45,795 nucleotides of DNA from Thermoplasmata archaeon (GTDB taxonomy: Archaea; Thermoplasmatota; Thermoplasmata; Lutacidiplasmatales; UBA184): positions 23,763-69,557 of the forward strand of contig JAKAVY010000004.1 of the NCBI GenBank assembly GCA_021827405.1. The letters are read 5' to 3'. Shown one piece after another: positions 8,604-17,014 of this stretch. The translations under genes were made by a program, and so were the position numbers. Under the pieces are notes generated by a model, which searched no databases, was not told the DNA's origin, and saw only the letters and a program-made list of their open reading frames with translations. Positions within the stretch are counted from its first letter, which is position 1. Each line of letters opens with the position of its first letter.

Positions 8604-10090
8604 GAGGGGGCCGCAGCGTTCGCCCCCGTCGGATTCTCCCCCCCGACCCTCCGGGGCAGGGCCGGGAAGAGGAGGCCCTGGGGATCGTCGGACTGGGCCA
8701 CGTGGGCCTGGCCACGGCAGTAGCCTTCGCTCAGCGGGGAAGGAGGGTGTGGGGGTTCGAGGCGGATCCCGAGCGGGCCAAGGCCCTCAAAGAGGGTCGG
8801 CCCTGGTTCGTGGAGGAGGGGTTACCGGAGGCCCTGCGGGGGGCGCTCCGTTCCGGCCGTCTTAACGTGACCACGGACCGAGGGGAGCTATTGGCCCACG
8901 CCCGGGTCACCTTCCTCTGCTTGCCGACCCCTAGCCGCCCGGACGGGAGCGTGGACACCACCCTCCTGGAGGAAGAGGCCTCGCGCTTGGGCACCGGGCT
9001 CCGAGAGGTGTCCTTCCCCCGGACCTTCGTGGTGAAGAGCACCGCCCCTCCGGGGACCGCCGCGCGGCTGGCCGCCCGGCTCGAATCGGCTGCCGGCCGC
9101 GCTCCCGGGACCGTGCCGGTCGCGGTGAACCCCGAGTTCCTCGCCGAGGGGAGCCTCCTGGCGGATGCGCTAGCCCCCTCCCGGATCGTCGTGGGCGCGG
9201 ACGACCCCGCCGTGGCGCGAATGGTGGTCTCGGCGTACCGGGGATTCCCCGGGGAGCGGGTGCTCGTGACCTGCGAGGAAGCGTCGCTGGTCAAGTACGC
9301 CTCCAACGCCCTGCTGGCGTTGAAGGTCTCCTTCGCGAACGAGCTCGCGTCGCTGGCCGAGCGCTCGGGCGCGGACATCTATCGGGTGATGCAGGCGGTG
9401 GGGCTCGACCCCCGGATCGGTCCCCACTTTCTCCGCGCCGGTCCGGGTTTCGGGGGAAGCTGCTTCACCAAGGACCTCCAGGGGCTCCAGGCCTTCGCCC
9501 GGGACCGGGGCCAGCGGCTCCTGTTGGTGGCGGGCACGCTCGAGGTGAACGCCCGTCAGGCCCGGCACGTGGTGGACCTCTTGGAGGAATCGCTGGGGTT
9601 GCTCGCCGGGCGGACGGTGGCGCTCCTCGGCCTTGCCTTCAAGGCCGGGACGGACGACGTGCGGGACTCCCGGGCCTATCCGATCCTGGGAGAGCTGTTG
9701 AAGCGGGGGGCGCGGGTGCGCCTGCAGGACCCGGTGGCCAATGAGAACTTCCGGCGGGAGCTCCCGACCATCCTCGCGCAACGGGGCGGGAACTCCGTCA
9801 CGTTCTGCCAGGACCTGGCCGAGGCCCTCTCCTCCGCCGAGGCGGCGGTGCTGCAGGTGGACTGGCCCGAATACCGGGACGCCCCCTCCGCGCTCTGGAC
9901 CCGCCTCGGGGCCCGGCTGGTCGTGGACGCCCGCCGGAGCGTGGACGAGGGGAGGCTGCGGGCGGCCGGGATACACTATCGCGCCCTGGGAAGGGACCCC
10001 GCCTTGGAGTCGGGCTCCCCGGCCCCAGCCCGCTCGCCCCGGCGGAAAGGGTCAAATCGTACCCCCCGTCCCTCCCCCCCCGAACCGTGA
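8600..10090 (+). CDS. UDP-glucose 6-dehydrogenase
   Basis: The product has 496 residues. After about 25 basic, probably disordered residues comes the NAD-binding motif GLGHVGLATAVAFA. The catalytic cysteine lies in GPGFGGSCFTKD, and the middle helix EASLVKYASNALLALKVSF is family-typical. It oxidises UDP-glucose twice to UDP-glucuronate, the substrate of the upstream UXS-like enzyme. The ATG overlaps the previous stop (ATGA). GDP-mannose dehydrogenase is an alternative, but the GalU and UXS neighbours favour UDP-glucose. The last 35 residues are a Pro/Ser-rich tail. Confidence 0.9.
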   Translation: MRGGRSVRPRRILPPDPPGQGREEEALGIVGLGHVGLATAVAFAQRGRRVWGFEADPERAKALKEGRPWFVEEGLPEALRGALRSGRLNVTTDRGELLAHARVTFLCLPTPSRPDGSVDTTLLEEEASRLGTGLREVSFPRTFVVKSTAPPGTAARLAARLESAAGRAPGTVPVAVNPEFLAEGSLLADALAPSRIVVGADDPAVARMVVSAYRGFPGERVLVTCEEASLVKYASNALLALKVSFANELASLAERSGADIYRVMQAVGLDPRIGPHFLRAGPGFGGSCFTKDLQGLQAFARDRGQRLLLVAGTLEVNARQARHVVDLLEESLGLLAGRTVALLGLAFKAGTDDVRDSRAYPILGELLKRGARVRLQDPVANENFRRELPTILAQRGGNSVTFCQDLAEALSSAEAAVLQVDWPEYRDAPSALWTRLGARLVVDARRSVDEGRLRAAGIHYRALGRDPALESGSPAPARSPRRKGSNRTPRPSPPEP

Positions 10091-10407
10091 CCGTCTATCC
10101 GGTAAGTCGGAAGGCCCTTCCGACGCTGACCCCCGCGGCCCTTCAGGCGTTGCTCACCGAGTCGTTCGGGTCGGCCCGGGCCGAGCCGGACGGGATGCAT
10201 GCCACCTTCGGGGCCCTCAAGGACCTCTCTGTGGCGGTCCGGGGGAAGGGGTTGGAGGTCCGGACGGTCATGGACCCGACCGTCCCGCCCGAGGTCCAGA
10301 GCGAGACCATCCAACGCTATAACCGGTTTCTGGAGCGGACGACGGGCTTCACCGCGAAGGAGCGGGCGAAGCGCCTGAAGGGCCAGGCCGGCCACCCCAG
10401 CCCCTGA
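10087..10407 (+). CDS. Small archaeal protein of unknown function (DUF5611-like)
   Basis: The product has 106 residues and begins at a GTG overlapping the ugd stop (GTGA). The segments VYPVSRKALPTLT, FGALKDLSV, TVMDP and ETIQRYNRFLERTTGFTAKER resemble a small family seen in Thermoplasmata-type archaea that I recall as DUF5611; the family name is from memory and should be verified. It has no membrane segment, signal or cysteine. It is probably the last gene of the UDP-sugar transcription unit, but nothing shows that it acts in that pathway. Confidence 0.75.
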   Translation: MTVYPVSRKALPTLTPAALQALLTESFGSARAEPDGMHATFGALKDLSVAVRGKGLEVRTVMDPTVPPEVQSETIQRYNRFLERTTGFTAKERAKRLKGQAGHPSP

Positions 10408-10426
10408 TGGGAGGAGGGAGGGGGCA

Positions 10427-12028
10427 ATGCAGGTGGTCCCGCCCGGCACCTCCTCGGGGGAGCTGGACAAGATCCGGTCCATCGTCACCCGCAGCTTCCC
10501 GGTCTACGAGACCCGGGTGAGCCCCCGCTCCGTGCTCTTCCTGGTGCAGGTGGACCGGGCCACCCTGGAGGGGAAGTTCGACACCCTCCGCCAGGAGCTC
10601 TGGGCCGAGAACTACATCGGGCAGATCCGCTTCCAGGACGGGGAGTACCTGCTGGAGGTGGTCCGCCGGCCCACCAACCGTCCGTGGCAGGGGCTCACGA
10701 ACCTCATCCTCCTCGCGGTCACCCTGGTGAGCACGGTCTTCGCGGGGGCCTTCCTGTGGACCGCCTATGTCGGCGGTTCGGGGCTGACGCTGGGCTCCTT
10801 CCTGTACGGGGGCGTGTTCTTCGCGGTCCCCCTGATGGCCATCCTGGGCTTCCACGAGCTCGCGCACTATCTGGTGGCCCGTCGGCGGAAGGTGGACGCC
10901 TCCCTTCCCTTCTTCATCCCCATGCCCCCTCCCTTCGTCATCTTCGGGACGTTCGGGGCCTTCATCTCGCTGCGGGAACCGATCCCGGACCGCAAGACGC
11001 TCATGGAGATCGGGGCGGCCGGGCCCCTGGCCGGGTTCGCCCTCGCGGTGCCGATCACCCTCTTGGGGTTGTTCCTCTCCCATTCCTCGGCCACCTTGCC
11101 GCTCAACAACTGCGGCCCGGTCTTCCTGGGGGTCCCTTACGGTGACCTGGTCATCGGGACCTCCCTCATCTACCAGGGGCTCAGCCTGTTCTTCCCGGTC
11201 GCCGTGAACCTGAACCCGCTGGCCATCGCCGGTTGGGTCGGCCTTTTGGTGACGGCCATGAACCTCCTGCCCGCCGGGCAGTTGGACGGCGGACACGTCT
11301 TCCGGGCCCTGCTCGGGACCCGCTCCTTCTACGTCTCCCTGGCGGCCGTGGGCCTCCTGTTGGTGGCGGGGCTCTTCTATCCGGGCTGGTGGATCTTCGC
11401 GCTCCTCATCCTCTTCCTGGGGGTCCGCCACCCTCCCCCCCTCAACGACATCAGCGGGCTCAAGCCCTCCCGGCAGCTGGTGGGGCTCCTGGCGGCCGGG
11501 ATCTTGGTGACCGGCTTCGTCTTGGTCCCGCTCTCCACCCCGAGCGGGAGTTTCGCCTTCCAGAACGCCCAGGTCCTCCCGGGCGCGCCCTCCGCCGGGA
11601 ACAACACCACCGTCCGGATCTCGTTCGACCTGGTGAACCGGGACGTGGTGGGACACGGTTTCACCCTCTCCACGAACCTGACGGTATACGTGAAGGACGC
11701 CTCCAACAATCTTGTCCAATTACGGGGGAGCGCCCTGGCCAACTATACCCGGAACCTCACCTGGTCCCTCCAGCTGGCGAACGGGACGTCCTTCGCGAGG
11801 TCCGGCACGGCGGCCTTCTCTCTCCCCGGGGCCGCCTATCTGAGCGTCCCGGCCACCGGGGGAGCGGGTTCCCGCCTCGCCCTGGTGCTCACGGTCTTCG
11901 ATCCGGAACCGTCCATGCTCTACGTGGGGATCACCGCGAACGAGCTCTGTCAGGGGGTCCTGGGTCTCTCCAGCGGAGGACCCCAGACCCTCGTGGTCGG
12001 TCCGGCCGGTCCGGTCACTTCCGCCTAG
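10427..12028 (+). CDS. Site-2 protease family membrane metalloprotease (M50)
   Basis: The product has 533 residues. A soluble N-terminal domain of about 85 residues comes first. Multiple membrane helices follow, with the zinc motif HELAH at 143-147 and the second metal/active-site motif NLLPAGQLDGGH at 279-290. Residues from about 380 to the end form a Ser/Thr/Asn-rich, beta-like domain probably outside the cell. Site-2 proteases cut membrane-bound regulators within the bilayer. The ATG follows a GGAGGAGGGAGG ribosome site. Archaeal members of this form are common, and their substrates are unknown. It is convergent with, and overlaps by 4 bp, the tRNA methyltransferase gene. Confidence 0.9.
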   Translation: MQVVPPGTSSGELDKIRSIVTRSFPVYETRVSPRSVLFLVQVDRATLEGKFDTLRQELWAENYIGQIRFQDGEYLLEVVRRPTNRPWQGLTNLILLAVTLVSTVFAGAFLWTAYVGGSGLTLGSFLYGGVFFAVPLMAILGFHELAHYLVARRRKVDASLPFFIPMPPPFVIFGTFGAFISLREPIPDRKTLMEIGAAGPLAGFALAVPITLLGLFLSHSSATLPLNNCGPVFLGVPYGDLVIGTSLIYQGLSLFFPVAVNLNPLAIAGWVGLLVTAMNLLPAGQLDGGHVFRALLGTRSFYVSLAAVGLLLVAGLFYPGWWIFALLILFLGVRHPPPLNDISGLKPSRQLVGLLAAGILVTGFVLVPLSTPSGSFAFQNAQVLPGAPSAGNNTTVRISFDLVNRDVVGHGFTLSTNLTVYVKDASNNLVQLRGSALANYTRNLTWSLQLANGTSFARSGTAAFSLPGAAYLSVPATGGAGSRLALVLTVFDPEPSMLYVGITANELCQGVLGLSSGGPQTLVVGPAGPVTSA

Positions 12029-13125
12029 GTTAGAGGGGGCTCGCCGTCAGCAGCGGCCCGGGTCCCCTCCCGGGAGGCATGGTCGGGCCCCGTTAAGCGG
12101 TAGACGTATCGGCTGAGGCTCCCGTGGACGCGCTCCGCCAGGCCCAGGGCCTCCCCCCGCCATCCGGTCGGTGGCGGGAGACCGGGGTCCGGGTGGGGGA
12201 GGAGCAGGACACCCGTCCCCTCCGCTCCCACGACTGCCGGGAGCACGGCATAAAGACGGGCGAGCAGTTCCGTTAAGCCCTCGCCTCCCGTGGAGGAGGC
12301 CCGTCCGTACGGGGGATCGGTGACCAGGGCCGAGACGCGAGGGAGGCCCTCCAGGAGGCCCGGGAGCTCCGAGACGTCGGCCACCCAAGCGGTCTCCGGG
12401 GAGATCCCGGCCGCGGCCAGGTTTTGGAGGGTCCCCCGGAGCATCTTCGCGCTCCGGTCGGAAACGACCACAGGGTGACCCAGGAGCCGTGCCTCCCGGG
12501 GGATGGCCCCGGTCCCGCAGAACGGGTCGAGCACGGTGCCTCCCAGCGGGGATTCGGACAGGTTCACCAGGGTTCGGGCCAACCGGGGAGACAAGGTCAC
12601 GGGCTGGCGGAAGGTCTGTTGGGATGGGCGTCGGGCGTGGAACCCCGTACGGTCCACGACCTCCACCTGCTCGAGCAAAAGATAGCTCGCCGGTCCCTGC
12701 GTCCCCGGGACCACGCGGAAGACCCGTTCGGGCTCGGTCAGGTCGATGCGGCCACCTCCGGTCCGATAGGCGTCTCCCCAGGCCCTAAGGCACGCCTCCC
12801 GCCGGTTCCCCTCCTCGTCCCGGGCTACCCGGAGCCGGGCCGTCGCCCCCTGGGAGCCCTCCCGCCCGAGCAGGCGAGCGATGTCGGCCGGTCCTCCCTC
12901 TCCCAGAGGGCGGTAGAGGGCCCGGGCGTGGGCGAGACGCCGGGCGAGCTCTCTTTGGGTGGTTTCGCTCGTTCCGGAGACGGGCACGAAGGGCTCGGGG
13001 AACGGCTCAGGGGCCAAGGCCCCTTCCCCAAGGCTCCGGAGGACGGACCGTAGTTCCTCCCGCGCGAGCCTGGGGTTCTCCCCGGAAAGCTCGACCCAGC
13101 AAAGGCTTGGGGCGGGGGTCCTCAC
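12025..13125 (-). CDS. tRNA (guanine10-N2)-methyltransferase, Trm-G10 type
   Basis: The product has 366 residues. The N-terminal part is THUMP-like and the C-terminal part is a Rossmann methyltransferase, with the SAM motif DPFCGTGA (200-207) and the catalytic TDPPYGRAS (269-277), the N/D-PPY motif of base N-methyltransferases. Archaeal Trm-G10 dimethylates G10 in tRNA. The GTG at 13125 overlaps the stop of the Mut7-C gene as GTGA, which sets the start; the longer open frame upstream is only a shadow. The 3' end overlaps the protease gene on the other strand by 4 bp. Confidence 0.88.
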   Translation of the reverse strand: MRTPAPSLCWVELSGENPRLAREELRSVLRSLGEGALAPEPFPEPFVPVSGTSETTQRELARRLAHARALYRPLGEGGPADIARLLGREGSQGATARLRVARDEEGNRREACLRAWGDAYRTGGGRIDLTEPERVFRVVPGTQGPASYLLLEQVEVVDRTGFHARRPSQQTFRQPVTLSPRLARTLVNLSESPLGGTVLDPFCGTGAIPREARLLGHPVVVSDRSAKMLRGTLQNLAAAGISPETAWVADVSELPGLLEGLPRVSALVTDPPYGRASSTGGEGLTELLARLYAVLPAVVGAEGTGVLLLPHPDPGLPPPTGWRGEALGLAERVHGSLSRYVYRLTGPDHASREGTRAAADGEPPLT

Positions 13126-13625
13126 GAGGACCCGCCCTCCCCGGGGGAGACCTCGTGTCCGAAGGCCCGGGCCAGGGTCAGTCGGATCTCCCGGGTGTGG
13201 CTGCCCTCCCAGTACGCCTGCCCGCAGGACCGGCAGATGTAGACCGGGTCCGGGCCGCCCCATCGGTCCTCCGGGACCCCCCGGGGGGGTCGGGGAGTGG
13301 ACCGGTCGGCCTCGTAAAGGGGGCCATTGCACAGCGAGCAGCGGAGGAACCGCACTCCCCGGTCGAGGTCCGGGACCTCTCGGCTCAGTTCCCTCAGTTG
13401 GCCTTCCACGGCCAAGCTCCTCAACAGGACGGCGCGTCGGGTGCGTTGCGCGAGGGTGCGGTCGCGGGTCAAGAGGAGCCGGTCGTCCTCCCGGGACCGG
13501 CGGACCAATTCTTCGTCCCGGACCCCCTGGCGGTACTCTACGTCGTACCCCAGGAAGCGGAGATAGCGGGCCAGGCGCCCCAGCATCTCGTCACAGAGGA
13601 ACCTCGGCTCCACCGGTAGGGACAC
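13122..13625 (-). CDS. Mut7-C RNase domain protein (DUF82)
   Basis: The product has 167 residues and starts with GTG. The N-terminal PIN-like half (FLCDEMLGRLARYLRFLGYD, then LLLTRD) carries the acidic residues of Mut7-C nucleases, and the C-terminal half has a zinc ribbon of two knuckles, CSLCNG and CRSCGQAYW. The family is predicted to cleave RNA. Overlap with the tRNA methyltransferase start (GTGA) indicates an operon and suggests RNA-processing work. It is divergent from glmM, with 95 bp between. Confidence 0.85.
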   Translation of the reverse strand: MSLPVEPRFLCDEMLGRLARYLRFLGYDVEYRQGVRDEELVRRSREDDRLLLTRDRTLAQRTRRAVLLRSLAVEGQLRELSREVPDLDRGVRFLRCSLCNGPLYEADRSTPRPPRGVPEDRWGGPDPVYICRSCGQAYWEGSHTREIRLTLARAFGHEVSPGEGGSS

Positions 13626-13720
13626 AGAGGAGAGAGGGCACCGCGGGAGAAGGGGTTTGTGGGGAGGAACCGGTCCGACGCCCGACGAAAGGTAATGAGC
13701 CCGCCTCCGTTCCGCCGTTC

Positions 13721-15103
13721 GTGGCCGTTCGGTTCGGGACGAATGGGATACGGGAGATCGTGGGGGAAGGGCTCACGGCCCGGGCGGTCGCCGAGGTCGC
13801 CGGGGCGTTCGCCCAGGTCCTGGGCACCCCGGGGCCGGCGGTGGTAGGGACCGACGGGAGGACCTCGAGCCCGGCGTTCGGCAGGGTGGCCGCGGGGGCC
13901 TTGTCGGCCTCGGGGGTGGAGGTCTTGGAGCTCGGGATCCTCCCGACCCCGGCCTTCCAGTACAGCGTGCCCCGGCTCGGGGCCCGCTACGCCCTGGTGG
14001 TGACCGCTTCCCACAACCCTCCGGAGTTCAACGGGATCAAGGGGATCGCGGGAGATGGGCTGGAGATCCCGCCGGAAGCCGAACGGGCGATCGAGCGGGC
14101 CGTCGCCGAGGGCGCCTTTCCCCGGGTGCCGTTCGACCGGGTCGGTACCCTCCGCCCCGATCCGGAGGCGGGTCCCCGGTACGTGAACGGGATCCTCGGC
14201 CAGGTGGACCGGGGACGGATCGCGGCCCGGAAGTTCCGGGTGGTGCTGGACTGCGGGAACGGGGCCTCAGCGGTGACGAGCCCCCCGCTGCTTAACCGCC
14301 TTTCCGTCCGCTACACCACCTTGAACGGGAACGTCGATGGGACCTTCCCGGGGCACCTCTCCGAGCCCACCGAGGCGAACCTGGTGGACCTGGTGCGGAC
14401 GGTGCCTGCCGTGGGCGCCGATTTCGGTGTGGCCCACGACGGGGACGCGGACCGGGCCATCTTCGTGGACGAGCAGGGGCGCTACGTCCCCGGAGAACGG
14501 ATGCTGGCGCTCCTGGCCCGGGAGGCCGTGCGTTCCGCCGGCGGCGGCCTGGTGGTGACCCCGGTGACCTCGTCCCTGGCCGTGGAGGAAGTGATCCGAC
14601 CCTGGGGGGGGAAGGTCCGGTATACCCGGGTCGGGTCGCCGGTCGTCTCCCGGGCCATGGCCGAGTCCCACGCGATCTTCGGGGGGGAGGAGAACGGGGG
14701 TTGCCTCTTCCCGGCCCATCAACTGGCCCGGGACGGAGCGATGACCCTGGCCAAGGTGTTGGAGCTTCTGGCGCGGGAGGGGCGTCCCCTCTCCGAGGTC
14801 CTTTCCGAGCTGCCGCCGTACGTGCTGGTGAAGCGGAAGATGCCCTGTCCGCTGGCGCTGCGCGACGTGGTGATCCGGGAGATCACCGAGGAGCTCCTCC
14901 ACGCGGCGGGGGGTGACACCCAGGTGCTCACCCTGGACGGCGTGAAGGTCACGACCCCGGCCGGTTGGTACCTCATCCGTCCCTCAGGGACCGAACCGCT
15001 CTACCGGGTCTTCGCCGAGGCGAAGGGGTCCCGGGAGGCGGAGTCGTTGGCCGATGCGGCCATGGCGGAGCTGAAGAAGGCCTTGGCCCGCCACGGGGCC
15101 TGA
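13721..15103 (+). CDS. glmM: Phosphoglucosamine mutase / phosphomannomutase family
   Basis: The product has 460 residues from the GTG at 13721 (MAVRFGTNGIRE). This start is chosen because the family begins with FGTxGIR; the much longer open frame upstream is antisense to the Mut7-C and methyltransferase genes. The phosphoserine loop is TASHNPPEFNG, the metal loop is DGDADR and the C-terminal phosphate-binding loop is RPSGTEPLYRV. It interconverts hexosamine or hexose 6- and 1-phosphates. The archaeal family is usually called GlmM, but mannose activity cannot be excluded. It could supply the sugar-nucleotide operon upstream. Confidence 0.88.
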   Translation: MAVRFGTNGIREIVGEGLTARAVAEVAGAFAQVLGTPGPAVVGTDGRTSSPAFGRVAAGALSASGVEVLELGILPTPAFQYSVPRLGARYALVVTASHNPPEFNGIKGIAGDGLEIPPEAERAIERAVAEGAFPRVPFDRVGTLRPDPEAGPRYVNGILGQVDRGRIAARKFRVVLDCGNGASAVTSPPLLNRLSVRYTTLNGNVDGTFPGHLSEPTEANLVDLVRTVPAVGADFGVAHDGDADRAIFVDEQGRYVPGERMLALLAREAVRSAGGGLVVTPVTSSLAVEEVIRPWGGKVRYTRVGSPVVSRAMAESHAIFGGEENGGCLFPAHQLARDGAMTLAKVLELLAREGRPLSEVLSELPPYVLVKRKMPCPLALRDVVIREITEELLHAAGGDTQVLTLDGVKVTTPAGWYLIRPSGTEPLYRVFAEAKGSREAESLADAAMAELKKALARHGA

Positions 15104-15118
15104 TCCCTCGAGCGAAGC

Positions 15119-15895
15119 TTACTGGACGGGGCCGGGGTCCAGGTGCCGGAAGCCCAGGGCGGCCAGGGCGAAGATCGCCAGCGCCAGGACCGCCAGGACC
15201 CCCAAGGCAACGAGGTCCGGCGTCCCCAGGTTCCCCACGAAGGCGTCGCGCACGGCGTTGACGGCGTAGGTCAGCGGGTTCCCGTAGACGAGGATGGCCA
15301 GGGCCCGGGGGGTCTTGGAGGTCACCGGATAGTACACGGTGGAGAGGAAGACGACGAAGTATTGCAGGACGGCCTGGACGGTGAAGTACTGGTTGGCGGA
15401 ACGCAACCGGCTCCCCACGGCGATGAGCAGCCCGGAGAAGAAGACGCTCCCTAGCGCGATGGTGGCTAGGACCACCAGGGTGCCCTCCAGGGAGAGCGCG
15501 GGCAGTCCCACGAAGGGGAGGGCGACCAAAAGCATGATGCCGGCGCCGGCGAGGGAGAAGATGAGGGTGGTCACCACCAGGCCGGCCAGGTACTCGCTGC
15601 GGAGGAAGGGGCCGGAGAAGATCTGCTCGACCATGGCCCAGCGGCGATCGAGCCAGAAGAGGTTGCCGGCGACCACTCCGCCTAAGACCATCTGGAACGC
15701 CACCATCCCGGGCACGAGGAAGGCCATGTAGTTCCCGCCCGTGGTGGCGTCCGAAGAGGAGATGAGGGGAGTGAACATGATGCCCAGGACCACCACCACG
15801 AACGCCGGTTGTCCGAAGCGGACCGCGATGGAGACCGGGTCCAGGTTGGAAACGAAGTTCCGCAGGACCAGACGGGCGAAGGGGGGAAGCCTCAC
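15119..15895 (-). CDS. ABC-2 type transporter permease
   Basis: The product has 258 residues and about six membrane helices, with the family-typical layout of a first helix pair, a GNLFWLDRRWAMVEQIFSGP cytoplasmic loop and a late NPLTYAVNAVRDAF segment. The GTG start overlaps the stop of the ATPase gene (GTGA). With the ATPase it forms an exporter of the ABC-2 class, which moves drugs, lipids or polysaccharides. The substrate cannot be told. Confidence 0.88.
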   Translation of the reverse strand: MRLPPFARLVLRNFVSNLDPVSIAVRFGQPAFVVVVLGIMFTPLISSSDATTGGNYMAFLVPGMVAFQMVLGGVVAGNLFWLDRRWAMVEQIFSGPFLRSEYLAGLVVTTLIFSLAGAGIMLLVALPFVGLPALSLEGTLVVLATIALGSVFFSGLLIAVGSRLRSANQYFTVQAVLQYFVVFLSTVYYPVTSKTPRALAILVYGNPLTYAVNAVRDAFVGNLGTPDLVALGVLAVLALAIFALAALGFRHLDPGPVQ

Positions 15896-16869
15896 GAGAC
15901 CGCTTTCCCCCCGGAGCTCTTCTGGACCACCCCGAGGAAGGCCTCCTCGAGGGTGACCTCCCGTACCGAGAGCCGGGCGAGGGGGCGCCCCCGGCTCTGG
16001 GCCCACATGGAGATCTGCGCGACCATGGCCTCCGGGTTCCGGGCGGTGAAGCTCACCTGGTCGGGCGCCTCCTCCAGGAGGGTGAGGGACTCCGCGCCGC
16101 GGTGAAGCAGCTCCATCAGGCCCGGGGCGTCCGTTCCCAGCGGCCCGGTGAACTCCACCGTCACCTGCCGGGCCCCTCCGTGCCGTTGCTTGAGGCCCTC
16201 GGGGGTGCCCTCAGTGATCACCGTCCCTTGTTCCATCACCGCGATCCGGTCGCAGAGGAGGTCGGCCTCGTGAAGGATGTGGGTGGTGAAGATGATCGCG
16301 AGCCCCTGCTGGGCGCGCTTCCTCAGGTACGCGAGGATCCGCTGCCGGGCCACGGCATCCAGGCCCGCCGTGGGCTCGTCCAGGAAGAGCAGTTCCATGT
16401 CGTGCATGAGCTCCCGGGCCACCTGGAACCTCCGTCGCTGCCCGCCGGAAAGGGCCCAAGGCTTGCGCTTCCGGGAGTCCTCGAGCTCGAAGAGGGTGAG
16501 CATCTCCTCGGCGCGGCTCTGGGCCGTCTCCCGGTCCACCCCCCAGAGCAGGGCGTACAGGGTGAGGTTCCGTTCCACGGTGACGTAGTCCAACGACTCG
16601 GCCTGGAGCACGACGCCCATGCGGGCCCTGAGGGCGCGGCCCCCCCGGGTCAGGTCGTACCCCAGGACCCGGGCCTTTCCCTCGGTGGGGGGGAGCAGGG
16701 TGGTGAGCACCCGTACGCACGTGGTCTTGCCGGCCCCGTTGCGCCCGAGGAGGCCCAGGACCTCCCCCCGGCGGAGGGTCAGGTTGAGGTGCCGGAAGGC
16801 GAATTTGCCCGGGTGGTAGGAATACCCTAGATCGGAGGTCTCCAGGATGAGTTCCGACGTGGGAGCCAA
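15892..16869 (-). CDS. ABC transporter ATP-binding protein
   Basis: The product has 325 residues from a TTG at 16869. It has Walker A GRNGAGKTT (42-50), the LSGGQ signature, Walker B LLFLDEPTAG and the switch His in TTHILHEADLL, followed by a C-terminal extension of about 100 residues as in DrrA/NatA-type exporters. The start is uncertain. CTTATCA near 16891-16897 lies about 25 bp before this TTG and would make it leaderless, while the GTG at 16905 is an alternative. It forms an exporter with the overlapping permease gene and is divergent from tyw1. Confidence 0.9.
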   Translation of the reverse strand: MAPTSELILETSDLGYSYHPGKFAFRHLNLTLRRGEVLGLLGRNGAGKTTCVRVLTTLLPPTEGKARVLGYDLTRGGRALRARMGVVLQAESLDYVTVERNLTLYALLWGVDRETAQSRAEEMLTLFELEDSRKRKPWALSGGQRRRFQVARELMHDMELLFLDEPTAGLDAVARQRILAYLRKRAQQGLAIIFTTHILHEADLLCDRIAVMEQGTVITEGTPEGLKQRHGGARQVTVEFTGPLGTDAPGLMELLHRGAESLTLLEEAPDQVSFTARNPEAMVAQISMWAQSRGRPLARLSVREVTLEEAFLGVVQKSSGGKAVS

Positions 16870-16981
16870 GGAGATGTCCTTCGTAGAGGGTGATAAGGGA
16901 GCCACTACCCTATTGAACCTTTCATGTCGCCGGGACCCATTCGGGGGCGCCTCGATCCTCCAGGCCGGTGCCGGGCGGGGA

Positions 16982-16990
16982 AGGCTATAT
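16982..16990 (+). promoter_or_regulatory. TATA box of tyw1
   Basis: The sequence GCTATATGG is a good archaeal TATA element. Its centre is about 28 bp before the GTG at 17015, so transcription would start almost at the start codon (leaderless). Confidence 0.55.
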
Positions 16991-17014
16991 GGCACCCGCC
17001 GGTTGGGCCCGGCC

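Noticed and set aside
10349-11719. A 456-codon minus-strand frame over the site-2 protease
   Set aside because: The translation is low complexity (Gly, Glu, Asp, His, Gln) and complementary to the membrane helices of a well-recognised protease.
12959-13720. A 5' extension of the glmM reading frame by about 250 codons
   Set aside because: It is antisense to the Mut7-C and methyltransferase genes and has no similarity; the family starts at FGTNGIR.
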